Assembly: GCA_018402485.1 (NCBI GenBank)
Contig: JAGYIY010000002.1
Coordinates: 248,001 to 312,000, forward strand
Reading direction: 5' to 3'
Source of the DNA: Roseivirga sp.
GTDB lineage: Bacteria > Bacteroidota > Bacteroidia > Cytophagales > Cyclobacteriaceae
DNA: 64,000 nt
A program made the translations under genes and the position numbers. This document shows, one piece after another, positions 48,067-59,150 of this stretch (positions are counted from its first letter, which is position 1; every line of letters starts with the position of its first letter). A model generated the notes under the pieces. That model worked only from the letters and a program-made list of their open reading frames with translations, did no database searches and was not told the DNA's origin.

Positions 48067-49083
48067 TTACAAACAGTGTACCAATTGCCAAAGCATTCTT
48101 GCCCCTACATTGGCATCCCAATCATCCATTCCTACACCCACCTCGCATAGATCTGCCCCAATAATCTTCTTTCCAGAAGCTTTCAGTTGGCTCAACAAAT
48201 ACACTATTTCTTGAAACTCTAGCCCCCCTGGCACAGGTGTACCTGTAGCCGGACACAATTTCGGATCCAATCCGTCAATATCTAGAGATATATAAACATA
48301 CTCGGGCAAGGCCGTCAATATTCGAGTACACTGATCTTTCCACAAAACACCTTCAAACTTTTCTGCCTTCAGCTCATCGTCAAAAAAAGTAACTATCCGG
48401 TGAGATTGATGATCCATGACCAAACGTTCCTCTTCACAATAGTCACGGATACCCACTTGTATCAATTTCATATCGGGCTGTTCTTGAAGCACATTATGCA
48501 TAATGCTAGCATGTGAATAAGTAAACCCTTCGTATGAATTTCTCAAATCAGCATGTGCATCGATTTGCAACAATCCGAAATGAGGGAAAGCAGCTGCACA
48601 GGCCCTTATATGACCCAAAGGTGTACTATGATCACCCCCTAATAAAATGGTTCTCTTGCCACGCGCTTGCCAATCTAGTGTGATTTGCTCCACATAATCC
48701 ATCAACTGGGCACATTCTGCATTTATTGTGTCCAGTCGCACATACATTTCGTCAGCTTCATCAATGATTTGCCCCCTTTCTAGCCAATTGATATAATCTG
48801 CGGCCAGTGGTCTTAAATCTTCATCTTTATACAGCCACATTTCAGGTATTTCTGATAGCGCCACTTTCGTCTGATACAGCTTGGACCTTCCAGGAATCTC
48901 GTAATCAATTTGTGAAGATGCTTCTAAAACTTGCTGAGGGGCTAATGCCGTTCCTTCTTTATAAGAAACAGTAACGTCCCAAGGTACGGGAATCACAACG
49001 ATGTCAGCCTCATCAGGCGAAAAAGGTAATCCAAAAAGACTGCCCTTTACGCCTACGCCATTCGGATCAAATGCATCTGCCAT
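48067..49083 (-). CDS. Agmatinase/arginase family ureohydrolase
   Basis: LLGGDHSTPLGHI, QIDAHADLRNSYEGFTYSHAS, ISLDIDGLDPKLCPATGTPVPGG. Confidence 0.92.
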   Translation of the reverse strand: MADAFDPNGVGVKGSLFGLPFSPDEADIVVIPVPWDVTVSYKEGTALAPQQVLEASSQIDYEIPGRSKLYQTKVALSEIPEMWLYKDEDLRPLAADYINWLERGQIIDEADEMYVRLDTINAECAQLMDYVEQITLDWQARGKRTILLGGDHSTPLGHIRACAAAFPHFGLLQIDAHADLRNSYEGFTYSHASIMHNVLQEQPDMKLIQVGIRDYCEEERLVMDHQSHRIVTFFDDELKAEKFEGVLWKDQCTRILTALPEYVYISLDIDGLDPKLCPATGTPVPGGLEFQEIVYLLSQLKASGKKIIGADLCEVGVGMDDWDANVGARMLWQLVHCL

Positions 49084-49094
49084 TGAAGAAAGAT

Positions 49095-50372
49095 TTAGTT
49101 AATCATTTTTTTAACAAAATTAGGAAGTGCAAAGGCTGCTTCATGCAAATCTCCATTGTAGTATTGTAACCCTTGTTCCTTTGCGAAAATCTCACTTTTC
49201 TCTTTATCAAACCCTAAAAGTGGATGTGCCTCTCCCTTAGATGAATAAGAAAATGACCACATACCGGTCGGGTAAGTTGGAATGTAAGCCAGGTAACAAT
49301 GCACCTTGTTATGACCGAAAATACCCCTATAGGTATCATAAATTTCTTTGAATACCTTGGAATTAAAACGAGGCGACTCACTTTGGGTAATCATAATCCC
49401 ATTAGGACTCAAAATGCGATGCACTTCCTTATAAAAATCAACGGTAAAAAGGCCTTCAGCAGGTCCTATAGGATCCGTTGAATCGACAATGACCAAATCA
49501 AATGAAGCATCCCTAGCTTCCTTGACATAAGTAATGCCATCGTCAACAATTAAGTTTAATTTCTCATGACCTAGTGCAGAAGCAATATGGGGTAAATGTT
49601 GTTTGCAAGCTTCAATTACTTTGTCATCAATTTCAACCATGACTACCTCTTCCACACTTTCATGCTTTAAAACTTCCCTAGCTGTACCTCCGTCTCCACC
49701 ACCAATAATCAGAACACGCTTTGGTTTAGGATGAGTGAGTAAAGGTACATGGGTAATCATTTCATGGTACACATACTCGTCCTTCTCTGTGGTCATTACC
49801 ATACCATCTAGCGTAAGCATATTGCCATAAGCTTGGGTATTGTATACCTCTACCCTCTGGTAATCGGACTGCACATCGTAAAGCTTACCATCATGCTTCA
49901 AAGACAAGGCTATTTTATCATCTCTTTCGGTAAACCATACATCTCTGGTTCTAATAGGGCTTCCATCATCAGCACTTTGCTCATCACGCAAAGCATTCAG
50001 GTCAAACTTCTTTTTCGTGAGCAAAGCCATTTCACCACGATTCAGTTCAACCGCAGAACCATGACCGGCACCAAATTTTTCTTTCAAAATTTGATAAGAT
50101 ACCCAAGGATTCACAGAATCGCCACAAGTAAATAGATCGACCGAAGCGTATCCATATTCAGGCCAAGTATGAATGGCCAGATGACTTTCTTGGATAACGA
50201 CCACACCTGATACCCCATAAGGTGAAAAATGATGAAAAGTAGTGTTGATGATGGTGGCGCCTGCTTCTTCAGCGGCAGCTACCATGCTTTTTTCAATATG
50301 AACTACATCGTTGAGTAATTCAGGTGCACATTGATAGTACTCTACTATGATATGCCTTCCGAGTGATGCCAT
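49095..50372 (-). CDS. speD-speE fusion: S-adenosylmethionine decarboxylase proenzyme fused to spermidine synthase
   Basis: N-terminal SpeD ([28 protein letters not shown]) followed by SpeE ([50 protein letters not shown]). Confidence 0.93.
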   Translation of the reverse strand: MASLGRHIIVEYYQCAPELLNDVVHIEKSMVAAAEEAGATIINTTFHHFSPYGVSGVVVIQESHLAIHTWPEYGYASVDLFTCGDSVNPWVSYQILKEKFGAGHGSAVELNRGEMALLTKKKFDLNALRDEQSADDGSPIRTRDVWFTERDDKIALSLKHDGKLYDVQSDYQRVEVYNTQAYGNMLTLDGMVMTTEKDEYVYHEMITHVPLLTHPKPKRVLIIGGGDGGTAREVLKHESVEEVVMVEIDDKVIEACKQHLPHIASALGHEKLNLIVDDGITYVKEARDASFDLVIVDSTDPIGPAEGLFTVDFYKEVHRILSPNGIMITQSESPRFNSKVFKEIYDTYRGIFGHNKVHCYLAYIPTYPTGMWSFSYSSKGEAHPLLGFDKEKSEIFAKEQGLQYYNGDLHEAAFALPNFVKKMIN

Positions 50373-50424
50373 GATGCAAAAATAAGATCTTCACATTTCT
50401 TCAGCATCATAACTATGCAAGAAT

Positions 50425-50901
50425 TTAGAAGGTAAAGATTTTCTTTACAAGACAAGTATTTTGCGCCAAATGCTCCCATTCTCCTTCAAATTGAAGCCAT
50501 GCTGAAGTAGCAGGTTCATATTGGCATAAATCATCCGATAAATAATGAAATAGTTCCGAAATCCCCGGGTTGTGACCGACTATGGCCACATTATTAAAAA
50601 TAGAATTGATTCTGGTCACAAAAGCCTTCATTAAATTGGTGCTTGCCTCATACAATTCCTCTGAAGCAATCATTCGAGGGGTTGGCCTCAAGGCATAAAA
50701 AGTTTTTTCCGCTGTCATTTCTGTTCGAATAGAAGGACTCACATAAACTGCATCCCAATGGATGGACAGTTCTGCAAACGCTGCACTTAATAATTCAGCT
50801 TGTTTGATACCATGTGGGGTCAATTTCCGTTGGAAATCTGTAGAAACATTGCCCACTTTCTCTGCCTCAGCATGTCTTACCAGTAATAAATTTCTAACCA
50901 T
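50425..50901 (-). CDS. SixA-like histidine phosphatase family protein
   Basis: NLLLVRHAEAEKVGN and VGHNPGISEL motifs. Confidence 0.88.
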   Translation of the reverse strand: MVRNLLLVRHAEAEKVGNVSTDFQRKLTPHGIKQAELLSAAFAELSIHWDAVYVSPSIRTEMTAEKTFYALRPTPRMIASEELYEASTNLMKAFVTRINSIFNNVAIVGHNPGISELFHYLSDDLCQYEPATSAWLQFEGEWEHLAQNTCLVKKIFTF

Positions 50902-51046
50902 TTCTTAGGCTATCTAGTTCGGAATTCAATAACGTTTAAAGTAATGTAAGGGTCAAGCTTTTCAAGAGTCCATTTACAAATACTTGTTTTTTTGAAACAA
51001 TTTTACGCATCTTTGAACGCCTGATAAACAAAAAACAAAGAAAAGA

Positions 51047-53374
51047 ATGTCAAAAAATCTCGTCATCGTTGAGTCTCCCGCCAAAGCCAAGACCATTGAA
51101 GGATACCTTGGGAAAGATTATAAAGTAGTATCTAGTTACGGCCATGTAAGAGACCTACCCAAAGGTGGCAATGCCATTGACATTGAAAATAATTTCACAC
51201 CTACCTATGAAGTCACTGCAGACAAAAGAGATGTGATAAAACAACTCATTAAGCTGTCAAAAGCATCTGAAATGATCTACTTAGCTAGTGATGATGACCG
51301 TGAAGGAGAAGCCATTAGTTGGCATTTAAAAGAAGCTTTGAAATTAAAACCAGCACAAACCAAACGTATTGTTTTTCGAGAAATCACAAAATCTGCCATT
51401 GACCTTGCCATTGCGAACCCACGCGATATTGATGATGATTTGGTGCATGCGCAACAAGCGCGTAGGATTTTAGATCGATTGGTGGGCTATGAACTATCTC
51501 CCATTCTTTGGAAAAAAATAAAAAGGGGGCTTTCGGCTGGTCGAGTGCAATCTGTTGCGGTACGAATCGTAGTAGAAAGAGAAAGGCAAATCGAAAAATT
51601 CAAACCTGAATCTACTTTCAAGGCTACTGCTCTATTCCAAATTGGAGGTAAAGAGTTAAAAGCTGAACTTGGTAAAAAATTCCAATCCGAGGAAGAAGCG
51701 AAAAATTTTGTGCAAAACTGTGTAGGTGCTGAATTCACTATTGATAAGTTAGAAACTAAACCCGCAAAGCGAACGCCTGCTGCCCCATTTACCACTTCTA
51801 CATTACAGCAAGAAGCCAGCAGGAAATTGAGCTATTCGGTAGGCCAAACCATGAGTTTAGCTCAGAAATTATACGAATCGGGGAAAATTACCTACATGAG
51901 GACCGATTCCGTCAATCTATCACAAGATGCTATGAAAGGAGCTTCGGCGGAAGTTACCAGAGCATACGGCCCAGAATACGTTCAGGCAAGAAAGTTTAAG
52001 ACTAAATCTAAAGGTGCACAAGAAGCACATGAAGCCATACGCCCCACTGATTTTTCGGCACATACTGCCGGTGGCAATTACAATGAAAAGCGCTTATACG
52101 ACCTCATTTGGAAACGTGCCGTAGCTTCTCAAATGGCAGATGCCCAACTCGAAAAAACAACAGCTACCATTGGCATTTCTACTACTGAAGAACACCTGAC
52201 AGCCCATGGTGAAGTAGTAAAGTTTGATGGTTTTCTCAAAGTGTATTTAGAATCTACTGATGATGAAAACGAAGAGGAAGCCAAAGGAATGCTACCACCC
52301 TTAAATGTTGGTGATGTTCTGGACTTGAACAAACTTACATCACGCGAAAGTTTCAGCAGGCCTCCTGCACGTTACACTGAGGCAAGTTTGGTGAAAAAGT
52401 TAGAAGAACTGGGAATCGGACGTCCCTCTACCTATGCCCCTACCATATCCACCATTCAGAAACGTGAGTATGTGGTAAAAGAAAACAGAGATGGTATTGA
52501 GAGAAAATACCGAGAACTTACGCTTGAAAACCACAAGGTAGAAGAGCACACTAAAAGTGAAATTACAGGTACGGAGAAGGCTAAACTATTCCCAACCAAT
52601 GTTGCCATGGTAGTCAACGATTTTTTGGTAGAACATTTCCCCAATGTGATTGACTTTTCCTTCACAGCAAAAGTAGAAGAAGAATTCGATGAAATTGCTC
52701 ATGGCAGACAAAGCTGGGATGGCATGATTAGTAACTTTTATGGAAAATTCCACAAAACCGTTGAAGATACGGAATTGGTAGATCGCAAAGATGTTGGCTC
52801 TAGCCGGGAATTGGGCAACGATCCAAAAACCGGGAAACCAGTGATCGCACGATTGGGTAGATATGGCCCCTTGGTTCAAATTGGTGAAACTTCAGAAGAC
52901 GAGGAAGTTGAAAAGCCACAATTTGCCAGTTTAAGAAAAGGACAATTCATTGAGAGCATTACGTTAGAAGATGCCCTCGAACTATTCAAGCTGCCACGTA
53001 CTGTTGGTGAATTTGAAGACAAAACAATTGTAGCTGCCATTGGTCGCTTTGGTCCTTACCTTCGTCATGATGGAAAATTTATTTCACTTGGTTTAGATAA
53101 CGATCCACATAGCATTGATCAAGAAACCGCAATAGCGTTAATTGAGGCGAAACGCAAGGCCGATGCTGAAAAACACATTAAATCTTTCCCAGAAAATGCT
53201 GATGTACAGGTTTTGAACGGACGATGGGGTCCTTATATAAAAGTAGGTCGCAAGAATGTGAAAATACCAAAAGATACAGAACCTGAATCGCTTACTTTAG
53301 AACAGTGTTTAGAATTAGCCGAAAAAGCTCCAGAGAAAAAAGCACGTGCCAGAGGAAAAGCAAAGAAGAAATGA
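51047..53374 (+). CDS. topA: DNA topoisomerase I
   Basis: NLVIVESPAKAKTIEGYLGKDYKVVSSYGHVRDLPK, ITYMRTDSVNLS, LGIGRPSTYAPTISTIQKREYV. Confidence 0.97.
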   Translation: MSKNLVIVESPAKAKTIEGYLGKDYKVVSSYGHVRDLPKGGNAIDIENNFTPTYEVTADKRDVIKQLIKLSKASEMIYLASDDDREGEAISWHLKEALKLKPAQTKRIVFREITKSAIDLAIANPRDIDDDLVHAQQARRILDRLVGYELSPILWKKIKRGLSAGRVQSVAVRIVVERERQIEKFKPESTFKATALFQIGGKELKAELGKKFQSEEEAKNFVQNCVGAEFTIDKLETKPAKRTPAAPFTTSTLQQEASRKLSYSVGQTMSLAQKLYESGKITYMRTDSVNLSQDAMKGASAEVTRAYGPEYVQARKFKTKSKGAQEAHEAIRPTDFSAHTAGGNYNEKRLYDLIWKRAVASQMADAQLEKTTATIGISTTEEHLTAHGEVVKFDGFLKVYLESTDDENEEEAKGMLPPLNVGDVLDLNKLTSRESFSRPPARYTEASLVKKLEELGIGRPSTYAPTISTIQKREYVVKENRDGIERKYRELTLENHKVEEHTKSEITGTEKAKLFPTNVAMVVNDFLVEHFPNVIDFSFTAKVEEEFDEIAHGRQSWDGMISNFYGKFHKTVEDTELVDRKDVGSSRELGNDPKTGKPVIARLGRYGPLVQIGETSEDEEVEKPQFASLRKGQFIESITLEDALELFKLPRTVGEFEDKTIVAAIGRFGPYLRHDGKFISLGLDNDPHSIDQETAIALIEAKRKADAEKHIKSFPENADVQVLNGRWGPYIKVGRKNVKIPKDTEPESLTLEQCLELAEKAPEKKARARGKAKKK

Positions 53375-54345
53375 CAAAGTATAGCCTCATCCTAGTTTTA
53401 TTTTTTGGTTTTGACATTATTTCTCAAGCGCAGGATTTCCCTCAAGATTCAGTGAGTATCGTTTCTGATGGTATAGAACTTGGTGGAATGCTTATGTATC
53501 CTAAAGATCATTCATCAGCTCTTACAACGCCTGTGGTCTTGATTATTCAAGGTTCAGGCCCGACTGACAAAGATGGTAACTCCAACCTTTCTACAGGCAA
53601 AAATAACGCATTGCTGTATGTCGCCCAGGCACTTGCAGAAGAAGGAATTGCCAGTTTGCGTTATGATAAACGTGGTATGGGTATGAGTGGTCAGACCCCA
53701 GTAATAGAAACTAATTTGACTTTCGATGATTTCATTACAGATGCACAAAACTGGGTCTTATACCTTTCGAAAAATGCAAAATTTGGAAAAATAGGAGTCT
53801 TAGGGCATAGTCAGGGGGCACTCATTGCTTCGGTGGTAAGTCAAAGTGAAAAGGTGTCTGCTTTAGTAAGTGCCGCAGGTACTGGTAACAGTATAGACCA
53901 AACTATATTAAAGCAAATCAAAGACAATCCCTTCAATCCAGCACAAATCTACAAAGAGGCTGAAGAAATTTTTAAGCAGCTCGAAATGGGAGCGTCTGTA
54001 GACTCCATACCCCCCTATTTCAGTTCACTTTTTAGGAAAACCATCCAACCTTTTATGAGCTCTTGGATGAAATACGACCCTAAAGAAGAATTAAAAAAAG
54101 TAAATTGTGCTATCTGGATCGTGAATGGTACGACAGATATTCAAGTAAGTACAAAAGATGCTGGGGCATTAAAAGAAGCACAGCCGAGAGCTGAATTAAC
54201 CATCATCGAGGGAATGAACCATGTATTAAAAGAATCCCCTGAAGAACGGAATACGAATTTGGCTACATATTCCAATCCAAAATTGCCGCTTCATCCCTTG
54301 TTTGTGGAAAAAATGAAAGACTTTTTCAAAAAGCAACTGCGATGA
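53371..54345 (+). CDS. Alpha/beta hydrolase (secreted)
   Basis: VLIIQGSGPTDKDGNS, LRYDKRGMGMSG, GVLGHSQGALIA; start adjusted to 53371 (ATGA overlap with topA stop). Confidence 0.88.
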   Translation: MTKYSLILVLFFGFDIISQAQDFPQDSVSIVSDGIELGGMLMYPKDHSSALTTPVVLIIQGSGPTDKDGNSNLSTGKNNALLYVAQALAEEGIASLRYDKRGMGMSGQTPVIETNLTFDDFITDAQNWVLYLSKNAKFGKIGVLGHSQGALIASVVSQSEKVSALVSAAGTGNSIDQTILKQIKDNPFNPAQIYKEAEEIFKQLEMGASVDSIPPYFSSLFRKTIQPFMSSWMKYDPKEELKKVNCAIWIVNGTTDIQVSTKDAGALKEAQPRAELTIIEGMNHVLKESPEERNTNLATYSNPKLPLHPLFVEKMKDFFKKQLR

Positions 54346-54887
54346 AAAGAGAAGACGCCAAGTTGATTTTAACAAATTGGACCAAAACCGAAAGCTTATT
54401 ACGACATGCCAGAACGGTTGAGCTTGTTATGGAAGCTTATGCTGAAAAATTTGATGAAGATGCTGAAGAATGGGCTGTTGCCGGAATGTTACACGATGCG
54501 GATTATGAAAAATTCCCGGAGGAACACCCTAATAAGATAGTGGCTTTACTGCAAGACAAAGGAGAACATAAGATAGCACATGCCATCTCAGCACACTACA
54601 CCAAATGGAATGTAACTTATGAAAATACACTAGACAAAGCCCTATTGGCAAGCGATGAGCTTACAGGCTTTATCGTAGCCTGTTGTCAGGTAAGACCTGA
54701 TGGTATTATCGGCCTCACCCCCAAGTCGGTGAAAAAGAAGCTTAAGTCTAAAAATTTTGCGGCTAAGGTAGAAAGAGATGAAATTGCCAAAGGAGTAGCG
54801 TTGTTAGGAGTCGACTTAGATGAACATATTCAATTCATTATCAATGTATTGGAAAAACATAAGCACGAATTGCAGTTGGTCGCTTAA
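54342..54887 (+). CDS. HD-domain hydrolase
   Basis: WAVAGMLHDADYEKFPEEHP HD motif. Confidence 0.88.
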   Translation: MKREDAKLILTNWTKTESLLRHARTVELVMEAYAEKFDEDAEEWAVAGMLHDADYEKFPEEHPNKIVALLQDKGEHKIAHAISAHYTKWNVTYENTLDKALLASDELTGFIVACCQVRPDGIIGLTPKSVKKKLKSKNFAAKVERDEIAKGVALLGVDLDEHIQFIINVLEKHKHELQLVA

Positions 54888-55119
54888 CCCTTAATAAATC
54901 ACTTGAACTTCCCCATTGCATTGCTCATTAAGCAAAGAAACATTAAAAATGGTTTGTTAGTTAATGCGATAACATAGGTTACCCTTTGGCATAGGCTCCC
55001 CATAAAAATAACCCTTATTTCTTCTTTCAAGTGAATCATATTTAACCTTTTTTGCAGTATGCATCTTTATCGTCTAATTTAGAATGAGTTGATACATGCA
55101 AAGTAAAAGCGTACAAAAT

Positions 55120-55794
55120 ATGCGAATCATTGTTTTAACGGGGGCAGGTGTAAGTGCAGAGAGCGGTTTAAAGACTTTTCGCGATGAGAATGGCTTATGG
55201 GAGGGCCATGATGTGATGGAAGTTGCCTCACCGCAAGGTTGGTCAAAAAACCGTGAATTAGTACTTGATTTTTACAACCAGCGCAGAAAACAAGCACTTC
55301 ATGCGCAACCCAATCGTGCACATGAATTAATTGCCTCGCTGGAGAAAACGCACGAAGTACATGTGATTACCCAAAACGTAGACAATTTGCATGAAAAAGC
55401 AGGTAGTACACAAGTGCTTCATTTACATGGGCAACTTTTCCAAAGCCGCAGTACAGTTGATGAAAGTCTTATTTATGAAATGGAGGGATGGCAACTTCAA
55501 ATAGGTGACAAGTGCGAAAAAGGAAGTCAATTGCGCCCAAACATTGTTTGGTTTGGAGAATCAGTGCCTTTAATGGAAGAAGCCATACGTTTGGTTGAGC
55601 AAGCCGATATTTTCATAGTGGTGGGCACTTCGCTTCAGGTTTATCCGGCAGCAGGATTAGTTCACTATACCCCTCAAAATGCTCCAATCTACGTTATAGA
55701 CCCTAAGAAACCAAAAATGGAAGGTTCAGCACGTGTTCATTTTATTGAAATGAATGCTACCACAGGTATGGAAGAAGTACTTAAGCTATTTTAG
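55120..55794 (+). CDS. cobB: Sir2-family NAD-dependent protein deacylase
   Basis: IIVLTGAGVSAESGLKTFRDENGLWEG, ITQNVDNLHEKAGS, LHLHGQ; start adjusted from 55096. Confidence 0.93.
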   Translation: MRIIVLTGAGVSAESGLKTFRDENGLWEGHDVMEVASPQGWSKNRELVLDFYNQRRKQALHAQPNRAHELIASLEKTHEVHVITQNVDNLHEKAGSTQVLHLHGQLFQSRSTVDESLIYEMEGWQLQIGDKCEKGSQLRPNIVWFGESVPLMEEAIRLVEQADIFIVVGTSLQVYPAAGLVHYTPQNAPIYVIDPKKPKMEGSARVHFIEMNATTGMEEVLKLF

Positions 55795-58700
55795 CGCCTG
55801 ATTTGAAAAGAACGTATTACATCATTGTTTGCAACAGAAATAAGGTATTTCTCCCCATTAACTTTAATAGACTCTAGATCCCTGACATCTTGATTCAAGA
55901 TTAAACCAGTTTGCTCGAGTGGTACAACCTCAAATTCAAAATTCCCTTTGTTCAACATTACGGTACCAAAGTGCGAGTCATAGCGAATAGTTTCTACTTC
56001 AGTCCCATAAAAATTACCGCCACTAATGATATCTTTTCGTCCATCACTATTAATGTCTTCTAGTATAAAATCGTTTATTCTGCCAAATTGAGCTTTTGTC
56101 GGAAACGCTTTAAAGGCAAAACTACCATTACCTTGGTTCATTAATATTCCAGATTCAAAGTTGTTGACTGTAAGCTGAATGGAGGCATCAAGTTTTTCTT
56201 GCGAATAAATAGAAACTAAATCAGCTTTCGCAAATTTCTCGTAATTATCGAATTTATCGAGTATGAAGGGCATTTGCTGCGAACTGCATTCGCGACCTCT
56301 TACCGGTAATAACTCTTTTCCATTCGTCTTAGAAAGTACGATATCTCCTGTACCGTTTCCATCAAAATCATTGTAAAATAAGTACAGAGGTTTATCGGAT
56401 TTCGGATGAAATTTGTTGTTTAAGCCATTATTACCTAAGATAAAATCCATATTTCCATCCTCGTTCAGATCAATCGGGACAATTCGATTCCACCAACCAG
56501 ATAAATTTGAAAAATCTTGTTCTGAACGCTTAAACGAATCACCATCATTCCAAAATAAAAGAGGCGACGTCCATTCACCTACAACCATCATATCTGGATA
56601 ACCATTCCCATCCCAATCACCTACTACTCCATCTGTAAGCATGGCTTTTAATTGTGTAAAGTCGTCATTACGCTCGGCCGAAACATTAATAAAACGACCT
56701 TTTTGATTTTCATAAATAAAGCTCTTAGGTCCTAAAGGATATTGGCCAGGAATATTTCGGTTTAAAATAATGAGGTCCAAATCATTGTCACCATCCAAGT
56801 CAATGGGTATTGCCTTTGCTCCTGCGGCTCGGTCGTTTGGCAATGTACCTGCAGTTGCTTTTTTGAATTGACCATTTCCTTCGTTCCAGTACAAACGATC
56901 TTCCAATAAATGTTCATTACCTCTGTAAAATTCACCGCTACCACTCACAACGTATAAATCTAGATCTCCATCACCATCCGCATCGAAAAAAGTAGCTTGC
57001 ATATCTTCATAAGCAGCATCTTGAGAAAAAACTTGCGTAGAAGACGGACGAAAAGAACCATCCATTTGTTGTATAGCAAGATAAGCTGGCTGTTGATGGG
57101 CACCACCTACAAAAATATCCTCCAAACCATCATTATTTACATCGGCAATCGCTGTAAATGGACCATGCTCAGATTGTCGGTGAGGTAGAAGAATTTCTTT
57201 TATAAAATCGTCAAATTCATTTTCATTGTGCATATAACTTAAACCTGATAATTCTTGTGACACAAAGAATGGATCTTTTGAAGCATTGGGTAATTCTACA
57301 AAATCCATGGCATCGTAGTCGATAAATAAATTACCCTTAGTTGGGTTTTCGATTATCGAAGATCTACCATTGGGCCATTTCACATGGACAGATGTCAAGG
57401 TAAGGTCTGCGTCATAATGAATATCGGTAGTAGCATGAGATAAGAAACCACGACTACCCCTTATCTTCTCTACCCATTTCGTTTCATTTGTATGTAGAAC
57501 CAACTCGGTACCTAAAGCATTTAAATTTTCTTTGGGACCTTTTACTTCAATTTTAAAAGCATTTTGCTGGTGATTTTCTACTGATAAATTCTGATAAAGC
57601 GTAGCCATGAGTCCCATGTTATTCACTAAGATCTCGAGGTCTCCATCATTATCAAAATCTGCATACACAGCACCATTAGAATTAAACGCTTGCTTCATGC
57701 CCCATTGGGTATTTGCACGATCAAAGTGTAAGCCATCGACATTCTTAAAAATAGGGTTTTGCAAATTTGTGCTAGGTAATAAGCGCAAAACTTGCCCCAT
57801 TGTTACCTGTTGTCCAGAGGCTCTCATGCGCTCGGTTTCATTCATAGCATCGTTATCTGTTATGTCTTTTTTGATGCCATTGGTTATAAATAAATCTTTC
57901 CATCCATCATTATCATAATCAGCAAAAAGTGCTGTCCAGCTCCAATCCGTTTTGTCAATCCCTGCCATTTGTGCAATTTCACTAAAATAGCCCTCACCAT
58001 GATTGTATTGTAGGGTATTGTACATGTATTGATGTTGCAATCCTTCGGCCACCATCTTTCGGAAGTAATCGTTACTCATCGATGCCATGAGACGTTTGGA
58101 ACGTTCATGCGACTCTGGAGCCATATCTAAAGTAAAAAGGTCGAAATAACCATTTCGATCTACATCTGACCAATCGCTACCCATGCTAAAAAATGAGGTA
58201 TGTGGAAAATATTCTCCGATCTCTTCTTTGAATGTACCATCCTGCTGGTTGATGTAAAGCATATCTGATGTGAGGTAATCGTTGGCCACGTATATATCGT
58301 CCCAACCATCATTGTTGAAATCGCCTGTTACCACGCTCAAACCCCATGCCTGGTTCATTAATCCAGCATCAGCTGTTACATCAATGTAGTGTCCGTTTTC
58401 ATTGCGGTACAATCGGTCAGATGCAGCCGGGTCGAATATTTTATTGGCAGCAATTACATTCATTACATTATTATTTTCGAAATCCATCCGATGATTCATG
58501 AGATAAAGATCTAAATCTCCATCTCTGTCATAATCAAAAAAATATGCTTGCATCCCGTAGCCCGTATCTGCTAAGCCGTAATCTTGTGCCGCTTCAGTAA
58601 AAGTGAGGTCACCATTATTGATGAAAAGTTGATTAGCTCTTTTGGATGGTTCCTGATATCTTCCCGATCTTACCAAATAAATATCGTCCAAACCATCTTG

Positions 58701-59093
58701 ATTCACATCTACTACAGTAACTCCATTTTTCCAAGCTCCATTAGAAGCAACGCCCGCAGATTCGGTAATATCTTTAAAACTAAGCTCGCCTTGATTGTGA
58801 AAGAGTTTATTACCACCTTGGTTAGACACTAAATAAATGTCTTTTAAACCATCATTATCGAAATCACCAACCGCTGCACCAGCACCATTGTAGATATAGT
58901 TGAAATTAAAAAAATTATGCTCGCGGTCTTCACGCAGTGAATTAATAAAACTGAGGTTTGATTTTGTAAAATGCACTTGTCTAAAAATCGGATTTAGTAC
59001 TTCTTCTTTTTCCTCATTCTCTTTTGGGTCAGGCCCAGAGCAAGCCGTAAAAAACAACACGAGTACTACAGCTAAATAATTATATTTTAACAT
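55791..59093 (-). CDS. FG-GAP/VCBS-repeat, CRTAC1-like (UnbV/ASPIC) lipoprotein
   Basis: About 1100 aa; repeated DFDNDGLKDIYLVSN-type calcium-binding repeats; ASPIC-like HVKWPNGRSSIIENPTKG; lipobox FFTACSG; start adjusted from 59159. Confidence 0.9.
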   Translation of the reverse strand: MLKYNYLAVVLVLFFTACSGPDPKENEEKEEVLNPIFRQVHFTKSNLSFINSLREDREHNFFNFNYIYNGAGAAVGDFDNDGLKDIYLVSNQGGNKLFHNQGELSFKDITESAGVASNGAWKNGVTVVDVNQDGLDDIYLVRSGRYQEPSKRANQLFINNGDLTFTEAAQDYGLADTGYGMQAYFFDYDRDGDLDLYLMNHRMDFENNNVMNVIAANKIFDPAASDRLYRNENGHYIDVTADAGLMNQAWGLSVVTGDFNNDGWDDIYVANDYLTSDMLYINQQDGTFKEEIGEYFPHTSFFSMGSDWSDVDRNGYFDLFTLDMAPESHERSKRLMASMSNDYFRKMVAEGLQHQYMYNTLQYNHGEGYFSEIAQMAGIDKTDWSWTALFADYDNDGWKDLFITNGIKKDITDNDAMNETERMRASGQQVTMGQVLRLLPSTNLQNPIFKNVDGLHFDRANTQWGMKQAFNSNGAVYADFDNDGDLEILVNNMGLMATLYQNLSVENHQQNAFKIEVKGPKENLNALGTELVLHTNETKWVEKIRGSRGFLSHATTDIHYDADLTLTSVHVKWPNGRSSIIENPTKGNLFIDYDAMDFVELPNASKDPFFVSQELSGLSYMHNENEFDDFIKEILLPHRQSEHGPFTAIADVNNDGLEDIFVGGAHQQPAYLAIQQMDGSFRPSSTQVFSQDAAYEDMQATFFDADGDGDLDLYVVSGSGEFYRGNEHLLEDRLYWNEGNGQFKKATAGTLPNDRAAGAKAIPIDLDGDNDLDLIILNRNIPGQYPLGPKSFIYENQKGRFINVSAERNDDFTQLKAMLTDGVVGDWDGNGYPDMMVVGEWTSPLLFWNDGDSFKRSEQDFSNLSGWWNRIVPIDLNEDGNMDFILGNNGLNNKFHPKSDKPLYLFYNDFDGNGTGDIVLSKTNGKELLPVRGRECSSQQMPFILDKFDNYEKFAKADLVSIYSQEKLDASIQLTVNNFESGILMNQGNGSFAFKAFPTKAQFGRINDFILEDINSDGRKDIISGGNFYGTEVETIRYDSHFGTVMLNKGNFEFEVVPLEQTGLILNQDVRDLESIKVNGEKYLISVANNDVIRSFQIRR

Positions 59094-59150
59094 TTGAAGT
59101 ACAATTTTTGAATATTGAGACTTTATCTCTAACATTGAACGAAATAACCT

